From the IMG/VR virus record IMGVR_UViG_3300047274_000187, positions 1 to 21,891 of that record: a DNA stretch of 21,891 nucleotides. One strand, 5' to 3'. Below the pieces are notes generated by a model. That model was not told the origin of the DNA and did not search any database. It worked only from the letters and a program-made list of their open reading frames with translations. Source of the stretch: a virus. A program made the position numbers and the translations under genes. Of the stretch, positions 1-5,736 are shown one piece after another (the stretch's first letter is position 1; every line of letters starts with the position of its first letter).

Positions 1-78
1 ATCGAGTACAGTAAACGGTGGTTCAGGTTTCTCAACCACAGGGATAACGGGCAGGGGTTTCTTCCAAAAGTTCATCAT
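1..78 (-). CDS. Partial second copy: N-terminus of the 252-aa late protein
   Basis: This encodes the first 26 residues (beginning MMNFWKKPLPV) of the protein given complete at 21080-21838. It is cut by the window start and appears twice only because of the assembly overlap. The start codon follows an AAGGAG ribosome site and lies 17 bp below the stop of the 64-aa gene, which places the two genes in one operon across the junction. Confidence 0.85.
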   Translation of the reverse strand, partial: MMNFWKKPLPVIPVVEKPEPPFTVLD

Positions 79-131
79 AGTTCAGTTTCTCCTTTTTACT
101 TAGAGGGGATGTCCTTTGACATCTCCTTAGC
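1..131. repeat. Terminal redundancy, left copy (circular assembly overlap)
   Basis: Bases 1-131 recur at 21761-21891 with a single mismatch (T at 127, G at 21887). Both ends fall inside coding sequence and the genes read continuously across the join, so the window is best read as a circular or circularly permuted molecule of about 21,760 bp. A true packaged direct repeat is less likely because it would begin in mid-gene. Confidence 0.9.
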
Positions 132-290
132 GTATTCGTACAACTCAGCCATCTCATTATACCATGTCCATGTGCTTTTCCCACTAGCAGGTATCGTCTT
201 GGTCCATTCCGTAAAGGCAGGACCGCTGAAGTGTTGCCAAAGTACCGTCATTTTCTCCATCTCAGTCATCTCGTTGTTGTTATCAGTCAT
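96..290 (-). CDS. Hypothetical 64-aa protein, first gene of the late operon
   Basis: Small soluble acidic protein that I do not recognise. The ATG at 290 follows GAAGGAGTAAAAC, a strong ribosome site. Residues 15-50 are rich in tryptophan and tyrosine (four Trp, two Tyr) and the C-terminus is charged. It is the first gene after the iteron module at 323-467 and the first in the long late operon, 17 bp before the 252-aa gene. The overlapping window end (21856-21891) carries a Lys-to-Thr difference at residue 55, so either the population varies here or one read set has an error. No signal peptide or membrane segment is visible. Confidence 0.7.
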   Translation of the reverse strand: MTDNNNEMTEMEKMTVLWQHFSGPAFTEWTKTIPASGKSTWTWYNEMAELYEYAKEMSKDIPSK

Positions 291-322
291 TGTTTTACTC
301 CTTCTTCTCTCAGTATTTTATC

Positions 323-467
323 AAGAATGCGATTCTCGAATGCAATAATGCGATTCTCACCCCTATTTTTAAAACTTTTTCTCGTGAACACGAAAGCTTA
401 AAAAGTTTCAAAATGCGATGGAGAATCGCATTATTCGCATTACGAATCGCATTAATCGCATTATTCG
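323..467. repeat. Iteron/palindrome module A, candidate replication origin
   Basis: Seven copies of a 9-12 bp unit (AATGCGATT or its complement AATCGCATT) flank an AT-rich hairpin. Forward copies are at 325-337 and 347-358, with a partial copy between, and at 411-419. Inverse copies are at 421-432, 434-441, 444-453 and 454-462. The central stem pairs 372-380 with 400-408 (AAACTTTTT/AAAAAGTTT), and its loop holds a second inverted repeat (TCGTG-AA-CACGA, 382-393). The module lies between the primase stop and the first late gene. A related module lies at 5737-5898. Iterons around an AT-rich hairpin beside the replication gene fit an origin; regulator binding is the alternative. No convincing gene crosses it. 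Confidence 0.7.
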
Positions 468-491
468 TAACTAACGGACTGCGAAGTGTGG

Positions 492-2771
492 TTATCGGAC
501 TGAGAATCCAGTCTGATTCACCTTAACTCCCATGTAAAATGCTCTGCCATTACCGCCTAAGGTGATGTCCTTACGCTTGAGCTTATGGGTGAGTTCCTTG
601 ATTGACCACTTAGCGGCCTCAGTTTCACCCTCATCTCGGCAGAACGTGATGAATGCGTTGTAGAAGTCTCTCTTGCTAACCTTGTTGGTCGTAGCAACTT
701 CACACTCATCATCAAGGAACCGTTGGAGAATGTCCTCTTCACCACGGTACTCTTTGTTTGCTTGCTCGATCTCTGCGATTCTTGGCAGACCCGACTTGTA
801 CCAGAGGACTGCACCGGCAACAGCCCATGCAAGAATACCCTCAAGCTCTTCCTTAAAGTCAGCCATAATCTCGCTCATTGGCTTACGGTCCTCAGGTGCG
901 ATGAAAGCGTTGAACGGAATCACACGCAGTCTGCGCCAGATACCCTCATCACTACCTTGAATCTTTGGCTTGTGATTACCAGCAACCCAAATCGTGTGAC
1001 TTGGTTGGAACTCGAACGGTGAACCGTACAAGTGTCTCGCAGTGATAGTACCACCGCCGGTAATGTCCTTAACCAAGGACTCATTGAGCTTACGATTCTC
1101 AGGCATCTCACTGGCCATAGCCATACGCATTCCCGGGAGACTTGCTACGTAAGGAGTAGCATTGTTTGAGACCTCGTGGTTGAGCAACGCATTCACGTCA
1201 GTGGTTACGTAGTACTCAGTCATCAACAGTCTCATCGCCTCAAGGAACGTGCTCTTACCGTTAGCACCTACACCGTACATGAAGAACAGACAGTGCTCAT
1301 CGGTGCTCCCAGTAATCGTGTACCCAACTGCACGTTGGATAAAGTCTATCAAGTTGTTGTTGCCCATGAAGATGGTGTTCAGGAATGAATCCCACTTCGG
1401 AGCAGGGGTCATGCTGTTGAACTCGATGTCAGTCAACTTGGTAATGAAGTAGCTGGGGTTGTGTGGCATCAGGGTACCGGTGCGAAGATCAATCACACCG
1501 TTTGCTACGTTGAGCAGGTGTGCATGAGTATCAAAGATCTCTGAACTCTTCGTTAAGTACGGCTTAGCGGAAGCAATCATTGAGTTAATCCGATTGAGTG
1601 ACTCTGATTGCTCAGCCCATCTCAGTACCTTCTCACGGTCTGACTTGTCGGACTCTTGGCTGATTTCGTCGTAGATGCTCAACGCGACTTGGTGGGCCAA
1701 CTTGACCACACCCGACTCATCACCCTTTCTCCAACGCTTACCGTCCCATACCAACCATGCTCTCCACTCTGCTACCCAAATCAACCGACTCTCACAAGCG
1801 TCTACCAAACGGAGGCCGTTACCCATGTCAGTCAAGTGGTACTTCTTACCAGTGTTGTTTACTGCGATTGCGTTCATCTCTTTAGTTACCTTTTTAGTGT
1901 TGTATTCAGACAAGTTAATGGGTGCCTGTAACCCGTATTCAAGGCCGTCGCTGATAGCACGATATTCTCTTGGGTGGTTATCAGCCGGAATCATGGCGTT
2001 GTAAAGTAAGTCAACCGCCTCATCATCAGTCATCGTCTCGTACCCGATGTCACGGAATGCTTGAAGCACACCGCCCATCAGTCTCCCTGCTTTAATTCTC
2101 GTTGCATGTTTCTGTCCATCTTGTGCATTTTCCATCACAGAAATTGCTCTAAGCGTCAGTGTTTGATACAAGGCATCATAGGAGCCATCTTGTACATTCA
2201 GTGCAGTAGCATTAATCGTAGGGGCAGTAGCGAGCATTGTAGGAGTTGGCTTTTTCTCTGCATTGATCAAGTCAATTGCTTCGTCGATTGCAGTTTGAAT
2301 GTTTCTGATTTCAGTTAAGTCATTGTCAACAAAGTCTTCAGTGTAGGTCAAGTAACGGCCAATGTAGTACATCTCGAGCTTGTCATTACCGATCTTGGTG
2401 TTGTAGTTCTTGTTCAGGTCAGCATAGCCGAGAATGTGAAGTCCTTTACCGCTTGGGCTAATCTCTGTGTAACTGTTGGCCAGCGACATCAGGTGTTTCG
2501 CAAGACCACTGCGGCGAAGTTCATCACCAACCTCAGTCAATGAACTATCTAAGTCAATACCTACCAAACCATCACCAGTCAGGACCAGTCCAACACCCTT
2601 CCAACCGTACCGCTGTTTCGCAGTCATGGCCTCAGCATACGTACCCCAAGTCTCTGGGTCTGTTGACTTTGCCGTACCACCGGTCAGTGGGTTCATTGGG
2701 ACTTTCTCGTTACCGTTAATCGTTGTGTAACCTACCCATCTCTTTTCCATCTTAAGTTCTGCTACCGTCAT
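492..2771 (-). CDS. Primase-polymerase / SF3 helicase replication protein
   Basis: A 759-aa multidomain replication protein. Residues about 10-190 form an archaeo-eukaryotic-type primase/PrimPol domain: the metal motif GIDLD (D73, D75), SPSGKGLHI (H112) and a KLEMYYIGRY segment. The middle shows a D5_N-type region. The C-terminal half is an SF3 (D5/P4-type) helicase: Walker A GVGANGKST (500-508), SEMPE Walker B region (near 554-558), motif C VAGNHKP (596-602) and arginine pair R613/R614, followed by a winged-helix tail. NrS-1-type phages use this architecture. The start is the ATG at 2771, seven bases after AAGGAG; an upstream in-frame ATG at 2837 lies inside the leader element and lacks a site. 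It is the only replication enzyme seen, so it probably unwinds the origin and primes, while the host polymerase may extend. Confidence 0.93.
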   Translation of the reverse strand: MTVAELKMEKRWVGYTTINGNEKVPMNPLTGGTAKSTDPETWGTYAEAMTAKQRYGWKGVGLVLTGDGLVGIDLDSSLTEVGDELRRSGLAKHLMSLANSYTEISPSGKGLHILGYADLNKNYNTKIGNDKLEMYYIGRYLTYTEDFVDNDLTEIRNIQTAIDEAIDLINAEKKPTPTMLATAPTINATALNVQDGSYDALYQTLTLRAISVMENAQDGQKHATRIKAGRLMGGVLQAFRDIGYETMTDDEAVDLLYNAMIPADNHPREYRAISDGLEYGLQAPINLSEYNTKKVTKEMNAIAVNNTGKKYHLTDMGNGLRLVDACESRLIWVAEWRAWLVWDGKRWRKGDESGVVKLAHQVALSIYDEISQESDKSDREKVLRWAEQSESLNRINSMIASAKPYLTKSSEIFDTHAHLLNVANGVIDLRTGTLMPHNPSYFITKLTDIEFNSMTPAPKWDSFLNTIFMGNNNLIDFIQRAVGYTITGSTDEHCLFFMYGVGANGKSTFLEAMRLLMTEYYVTTDVNALLNHEVSNNATPYVASLPGMRMAMASEMPENRKLNESLVKDITGGGTITARHLYGSPFEFQPSHTIWVAGNHKPKIQGSDEGIWRRLRVIPFNAFIAPEDRKPMSEIMADFKEELEGILAWAVAGAVLWYKSGLPRIAEIEQANKEYRGEEDILQRFLDDECEVATTNKVSKRDFYNAFITFCRDEGETEAAKWSIKELTHKLKRKDITLGGNGRAFYMGVKVNQTGFSVR

Positions 2772-2803
2772 TGTTTTTCTCCTTAAAGAAATTTTTGTTT
2801 CGA

Positions 2804-2853
2804 AGAGGTCTGAAAAATTTACCTCTCTACTATACACCTTATTTATTTGTCAC
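2804..2853 (-). promoter_or_regulatory. Early leader element copy A (primase-proximal)
   Basis: In transcript sense: GTGACA (2853-2848), 13 nt, TATAGT (2834-2829), then AGAGAGG, a U-rich loop, and a 3' arm. The arms 2821-2826 and 2804-2809 pair over 6 bp (AGAGGU/ACCUCU). The base of the hairpin is 32 nt before the primase ATG. It shares spacing and a nearly identical sequence with copy B. It is probably the promoter plus 5' stem-loop of the primase transcript. Confidence 0.65.
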
Positions 2854-2862
2854 CCTATTTCA

Positions 2863-2913
2863 AGAGAGCTGTGAAAAAATATCTCTCTACTAATAGCACT
2901 ATTAATTTGTCAC
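2863..2913 (-). promoter_or_regulatory. Early leader element copy C (tandem, upstream of copy A)
   Basis: GTGACA (2913-2908), 13 nt, ATTAGT (2894-2889), AGAGAGA, a U-rich loop (AUAUUUUUUCACAG) and a 6-bp stem (2883-2888 with 2863-2868). It starts directly after the HNH stop codon (TAAGTGACA). It gives the primase gene two tandem copies and hence possibly two start sites. Confidence 0.6.
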
Positions 2914-3471
2914 TTACTCGCCCCAACGGTCAAGTTGAGCGAACATACCAGAAAAGTACACTGGGCGAAACTCTTTGCGAGGTTCGATACCGTGTTCATT
3001 CATGTGGCATTGTTGACAGATCGGGGTGATGTTGTACTCTGAAAGTTTCTTGCGGTTCTTGCCGTTAAGGCTGGGGTGTAGGATGTTTTCGTGACCTCTA
3101 CCAAGTCTACCGTAGGCCAGTGAAGCAGTCTCACCGTGGTGATGTGCTTGTGTAGCGTTTCGTTCACCACACTTACTGCAAACAAAGTCGGCATCCATCA
3201 AGCATTGATTTCTCGTGTAGGCCCATTCGATCGAACGATAGTACTCATTTCTCTTGAACTTCCACATCTCTCTCAACTCTCGGTCAGCACTGTTGGGCTT
3301 AGTCAGTCTCTTAAACGTACCGCCCTTCTCGTGTTGTTCTACCCACCCTGCTTGTCTGATGTACTCTCGCCAATCTTTTCTGCATGGTTGATTGATGATC
3401 ATCAGGTAAAGCTCTTGTTGGAGTGTCTCGCACTCCTCTCTTGTCATGTCGTATGTCGCATGGTACTCCAT
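2914..3471 (-). CDS. HNH endonuclease
   Basis: A 185-aa protein with an HNH nuclease domain in its C-terminal half. Zinc knuckle C98-x2-C101 is followed by the His cluster H110-H112, the HEN segment near 127-129, and a second knuckle C152-x2-C155 with H160. The N-terminal ~90 residues are charged and probably bind DNA. HNH proteins nick or cut DNA and occur in phages as free-standing homing nucleases or as packaging helpers. Here it is far from the terminase and next to the replication gene, which favours a homing or replication-associated role. The start at 3471 follows GGAGAACTAAAGAA. A hairpin leader (3517-3549) precedes it, and copy C of the leader element begins directly after its stop. 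Confidence 0.85.
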   Translation of the reverse strand: MEYHATYDMTREECETLQQELYLMIINQPCRKDWREYIRQAGWVEQHEKGGTFKRLTKPNSADRELREMWKFKRNEYYRSIEWAYTRNQCLMDADFVCSKCGERNATQAHHHGETASLAYGRLGRGHENILHPSLNGKNRKKLSEYNITPICQQCHMNEHGIEPRKEFRPVYFSGMFAQLDRWGE

Positions 3472-3516
3472 TTCTTTAGTTCTCCATTTTAGGTAAGGTA
3501 TTTTTTATTTTGTTAG

Positions 3517-3549
3517 ACGAGGGTACAGCGGGAATTGTTGCACCCTCGT
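3517..3549 (-). promoter_or_regulatory. Hairpin in the leader of the HNH gene
   Basis: An 8-bp perfect stem (ACGAGGGT/ACCCTCGT) with a 17-nt loop lies between the 94-aa gene and the HNH gene. An A-rich stretch rather than a T-run follows on the transcribed strand, so it does not look like an intrinsic terminator. It may be a stabilising or processing structure. Confidence 0.45.
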
Positions 3550-3561
3550 TTCACTTGTGTG

Positions 3562-3846
3562 TTATGGGACTTGCGGGAAGTCCTGTGAGACAAACTCTAA
3601 TTGGTCTAAGTCTTCTTGAAAGGCCTCAAGCGGTATCGGTACTCGCGTTAAGTGAACTACTCGGGCGTGTACCTCAGTTGCAGTGGTGTACCACTCAGAC
3701 CGTATTGGTGAGAAGAACTCGTTACTGATTTGAGTAACCAACCAGAACTTCTCGTAAGCACTAATCACTACTCGTTCTCCGCAGTTACCATCAACTACGT
3801 CAACTGCCAATCGTGGGCGATCGGTGAACACTCTTTGTACTACCAT
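3562..3846 (-). CDS. Hypothetical 94-aa protein
   Basis: Unrecognised small soluble protein beginning MVVQRVFTDRPRL, with mixed beta-like sequence and a Pro/acidic C-terminus. I chose the ATG at 3846, which overlaps the stop of the 227-aa gene by 7 bp and follows AGGAGG at 13 nt. A longer in-frame ATG at 3891 would add 15 residues, but its GAGG lies only one base from the codon. Gene overlap implies translational coupling with the 227-aa gene. Nothing in the sequence indicates a function beyond membership of the early cluster. Confidence 0.6.
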   Translation of the reverse strand: MVVQRVFTDRPRLAVDVVDGNCGERVVISAYEKFWLVTQISNEFFSPIRSEWYTTATEVHARVVHLTRVPIPLEAFQEDLDQLEFVSQDFPQVP

Positions 3847-4523
3847 ACTCTGCCTAAGTCCTCCTGCGTTGTTCTTGCGTATGCTTGCCATTCCTCAGTC
3901 TCGTCGAACAATCGGAAACCTTCTCGCATAAGTGCATTACCTACGAAGAGTTTCTCTTGCTCCTCGGGCGTTGCCTTTTCTTGAGGAACTAACTGCGGTG
4001 GGGTTGCGTTGATGCCTTGTTTGCTTGGAGTGTACAGGACACTTCCATCAGGATTGATCGGTGCTCGTAAGTGCATCCAGTAGGCCCATGAGGGTAGTAC
4101 TGCGTCTCTCACGTTGCGCTTATGCTGTATCAACAGACCGTTGTAGCGGTCAGTGAATGCTGAACCAGTGAAACCCTTTAAGTTAAGGGTAACCAGACCG
4201 TCGTAACCATCCATGAAACAAAGGAGTTCGGTGTAGTAGCGGTAGCCCTTACCACCTCGCTCATGTCGGTCAATCCACACAATCTTGCGCTGGCCATTGA
4301 CCGTCTCTTCCGTGAATGCTTGCGAACGTCTGCGAATAACCGCCAACTTGAGTTCCGATACTTGGTAACCCTCATCGTAGCGGTTGAGTTGGACTGGCTT
4401 CCAAGGATCGACCAAGTACCCGAACTCCTTCTGTGTAGTGTAGAAGTAACCGTTCGTGCCTTGCTCGTAGATTCCATTGTGCCACCAAAGTCGTGGGTAG
4501 TATTTCTGTTGTGTTTGTGTCAT
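3840..4523 (-). CDS. Hypothetical 227-aa aromatic-rich early protein
   Basis: Not recognised with confidence. It is very rich in Trp and Tyr (for example KYYPRLWWHNG at the N-terminus and SWAYWMHLRAP near residue 145) and carries basic patches in the first 90 residues. It sits in the replication cluster, 10 bp after the 71-aa membrane protein gene. The start at 4523 follows AAGGAGAAGAAC. The aromatic and basic composition and the position beside the primase would suit a single-strand DNA-binding or replication accessory protein, but I see no OB-fold motif, and its last residues (GRVW) are not the acidic tail of bacterial SSB. That role is inference only. Confidence 0.7.
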   Translation of the reverse strand: MTQTQQKYYPRLWWHNGIYEQGTNGYFYTTQKEFGYLVDPWKPVQLNRYDEGYQVSELKLAVIRRRSQAFTEETVNGQRKIVWIDRHERGGKGYRYYTELLCFMDGYDGLVTLNLKGFTGSAFTDRYNGLLIQHKRNVRDAVLPSWAYWMHLRAPINPDGSVLYTPSKQGINATPPQLVPQEKATPEEQEKLFVGNALMREGFRLFDETEEWQAYARTTQEDLGRVW

Positions 4524-4533
4524 GTTCTTCTCC

Positions 4534-4749
4534 TTAGAAAGTCATTAAGATAATAGCAGTAATGAGTACTGCGAAAGTTACGGTGTTAATTGCGACCAAT
4601 CTGCGAACCATTACGGTTTGCTCCTTAATCTTTGCTCTGAAGTACTTGGCTTGAATCTCTAACAACTGCACATCATGGCTTAAGCCACGAACCGTTGTGT
4701 TCTCAGTCTGTACTCTTACTAATTCCTTTTCAAGTTCGGTCATGTTCAT
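4534..4749 (-). CDS. Early small membrane protein, coiled coil plus C-terminal anchor
   Basis: A 71-aa protein. Residues 1-45 are helical and heptad-like with many Glu, Lys and Leu; residues about 50-70 (LVAINTVTFAVLITAIILM) form one membrane segment at the C-terminus. This topology resembles XhlA-type proteins, and the phage has a separate XhlA-like protein in its lysis cluster (19928-20155). The gene is early rather than late, so a superinfection-exclusion, antiholin or replication-tethering role is possible. ATG at 4749 follows AGGAGAAATGAT; a second Met two codons later could also serve. It is the first gene after leader element B (26 nt). Confidence 0.72.
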   Translation of the reverse strand: MNMTELEKELVRVQTENTTVRGLSHDVQLLEIQAKYFRAKIKEQTVMVRRLVAINTVTFAVLITAIILMTF

Positions 4750-4775
4750 ATCATTTCTCCTGTTTTGTTTGAATC

Positions 4776-4830
4776 AGTAGAGAGGCTTGAAAAATTTACC
4801 TCTCTACTATATACCTTATTTATTTGTCAC
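4776..4830 (-). promoter_or_regulatory. Early leader element copy B, longest hairpin
   Basis: GTGACA (4830-4825), 13 nt, TATAGT (4811-4806), AGAGAGG. The arms AGTAGAGAGG and CCTCTCTACT (4799-4808 and 4776-4785) form a perfect 10-bp inverted repeat around a 13-nt U-rich loop. The hairpin base is 26 nt before the ATG of the membrane protein. The stem reaches back into the hexamer, so a DNA operator is an alternative to an RNA leader. Confidence 0.68.
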
Positions 4831-4836
4831 TTGGTT

Positions 4837-5019
4837 TTACGAGGTCTTTGATGAGCGAATACCACCGTTTTCATCAAGCCAGACTTCCATCTCGCCGTAG
4901 TCATCGGGGTTGATACCCTTCCAGATCTCGTGGGTCATCGTGCCTTCCTCAGTTTCTACTGAAATCATCAACTTATCTCCGTTGACTTCCCATTGAATGA
5001 TGATTAACTGTTCTTCCAT
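4837..5019 (-). CDS. Hypothetical 60-aa acidic early protein
   Basis: Small acidic protein (14 Asp/Glu against 4 Lys/Arg) beginning MEEQLIIIQWEV, with alternating hydrophobic residues that suggest a small beta fold. I do not recognise it. The ATG at 5019 follows AAGGAGAACGACA; a start nine codons earlier lies in the leader hairpin region and lacks a site. It has its own leader element (copy D) and is followed by copy B, so it may be a single-gene early unit. Acidic early phage proteins often act on host enzymes or mimic DNA, but nothing specific can be claimed here. Confidence 0.68.
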   Translation of the reverse strand: MEEQLIIIQWEVNGDKLMISVETEEGTMTHEIWKGINPDDYGEMEVWLDENGGIRSSKTS

Positions 5020-5044
5020 TGTCGTTCTCCTTAGTTTTAGTTTC

Positions 5045-5094
5045 ATGAGAGGATTTTTTTTTCTCTCTCACTACTGTCTAAAATATTTTGTCAC
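5045..5094 (-). promoter_or_regulatory. Early leader element copy D
   Basis: GTGACA (5094-5089), 13 nt, AGTAGT (5075-5070), GAGAGAG, an A-rich loop (unlike the U-rich loops of other copies) and the 3' arm. GUGAGAG (5071-5065) pairs with CUCUCAU (5051-5045) over 7 bp including one G-U wobble. The hairpin base is 25 nt from the ATG of the 60-aa protein. Confidence 0.58.
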
Positions 5095-5136
5095 TTAGTG
5101 GCCATCCACGGTCATTTAGGGCATTCTCTAATAAAC

Positions 5137-5177
5137 TGGGGTAGTTACAGGTACTGTATGAGTACGAAAATCCCCCA
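5137..5177 (-). repeat. Nested inverted repeats between two early genes
   Basis: An outer 5-bp pair TGGGG/CCCCA (5137-5141 with 5173-5177) encloses an inner 5-bp hairpin GTACT-GTATG-AGTAC (5151-5165). It lies just below the stop of the 84-aa gene and above leader element D, so it could be a weak terminator or 3' end structure. There is no clear T-run. Confidence 0.3.
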
Positions 5178-5191
5178 AAATACTATGAATT

Positions 5192-5446
5192 CTAATAATT
5201 CTCTAATGTTTGACTTGGGTCAATGAACGCGACTTTCTCTTTCTCGAACTCAGCCCGGACCACTTTATCATTCTCAACTTCCATTCTTACTACCAGTGAG
5301 TAGGGAATTGTCTCGCCATCCTCAGTCCAGTAGTCCCATGTGTCTGCTACAACCAGTTCGTTCTCATCCTTTGCATCAGGGTAGAGGAAGAACACGATCT
5401 CCGCAGTATCTGGGTCAATCATCACACGTAATCTTACTTCAGCCAT
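5192..5446 (-). CDS. Hypothetical 84-aa acidic protein, first early gene
   Basis: Unrecognised acidic protein (about 21 Asp/Glu against 8 Lys/Arg) beginning MAEVRLRVMIDPDT, with short hydrophobic strands separated by acidic turns and no membrane segment. The ATG at 5446 follows CTAGGAGAAACAAA; an earlier in-frame ATG at 5515 lies inside leader element E and is unlikely. It is the first gene after the origin-like module and is preceded by three leader elements (F, G, E), so it is probably the earliest and most strongly expressed gene. A host-takeover role is plausible but unproven. Confidence 0.7.
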   Translation of the reverse strand: MAEVRLRVMIDPDTAEIVFFLYPDAKDENELVVADTWDYWTEDGETIPYSLVVRMEVENDKVVRAEFEKEKVAFIDPSQTLENY

Positions 5447-5476
5447 TTTGTTTCTCCTAGTTTGTTTTGAGTTAAT

Positions 5477-5526
5477 GAGAGAGTGAAAAAATACCCCCTC
5501 TACTATTAGCACCATTAAGTTGTCAG
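5477..5526 (-). promoter_or_regulatory. Early leader element copy E, with wobble-supported stem
   Basis: CTGACA (5526-5521), 13 nt, AATAGT (5507-5502), AGAGGGG. The arms GAGGGGGU (5500-5493) and ACUCUCUC (5484-5477) pair over all 8 positions in the transcript, two of them as G-U. As DNA these positions are mismatches, so pairing is kept only in minus-strand RNA. The hairpin base is 30 nt before the ATG of the 84-aa gene. Confidence 0.63.
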
Positions 5527-5580
5527 TTTTTGTGTCACTGAGTAAACCCAGTGCAACTACTCCCTAGTTTTCGGTGTTTT

Positions 5581-5632
5581 GAGGTCTTATTATAAAATAA
5601 TCCCTATATTATAATAACCTATTTTGTGACAG
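5581..5632 (-). promoter_or_regulatory. Early leader element copy G (divergent)
   Basis: CTGTCA (5632-5627), 13 nt, TATAAT (5613-5608), ATAGGGA, an AT-rich hairpin (AUUAU-UUU-AUAAU) and a distal GACCUC that matches the 3' arm of copies A and F. The hexamer is a perfect sigma70 -10, but the upstream box keeps the unusual 13-nt spacing. It is a weaker copy without its own gene, between F and E. Confidence 0.45.
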
Positions 5633-5654
5633 TTGCTCTTTCGCAGTGTTTTTG

Positions 5655-5705
5655 AGAGGTCTGTGAAAAAATATCCCTCTATTATTATCACCTATTTTTA
5701 TACAC
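5655..5705 (-). promoter_or_regulatory. Early leader element copy F (most upstream)
   Basis: GTGTAT (5705-5700), 13 nt, AATAAT (5686-5681), AGAGGGA, loop AUAUUUUUUCACAGA (almost the same as copy C) and a 5-bp stem AGAGG/CCUCU (5676-5680 with 5655-5659). It lies next to iteron module B, so transcription from it would leave the origin region into the early genes. Confidence 0.5.
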
Positions 5706-5736
5706 TTACCCATTTCTCAGTCCTCAACTACCTCGA

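Noticed and set aside
1-131. True direct terminal repeats of a linear virion genome
   Set aside because: The repeat begins and ends in mid-gene, is about the size of an assembly k-mer overlap, and genes read through it. Circular or permuted DNA explains it better.
323-467. CRISPR-like array
   Set aside because: Units are 9-12 bp, in both orientations, with irregular gaps of a few bases. There are no spacers of regular length and no cas genes.
5608-5632. Ordinary sigma70 promoter at copy G (TATAAT)
   Set aside because: The hexamer is perfect, but no TTGACA-like box lies at 16-18 nt; the only related box is at 13 nt as in the other copies. I list it as a leader-element copy instead.
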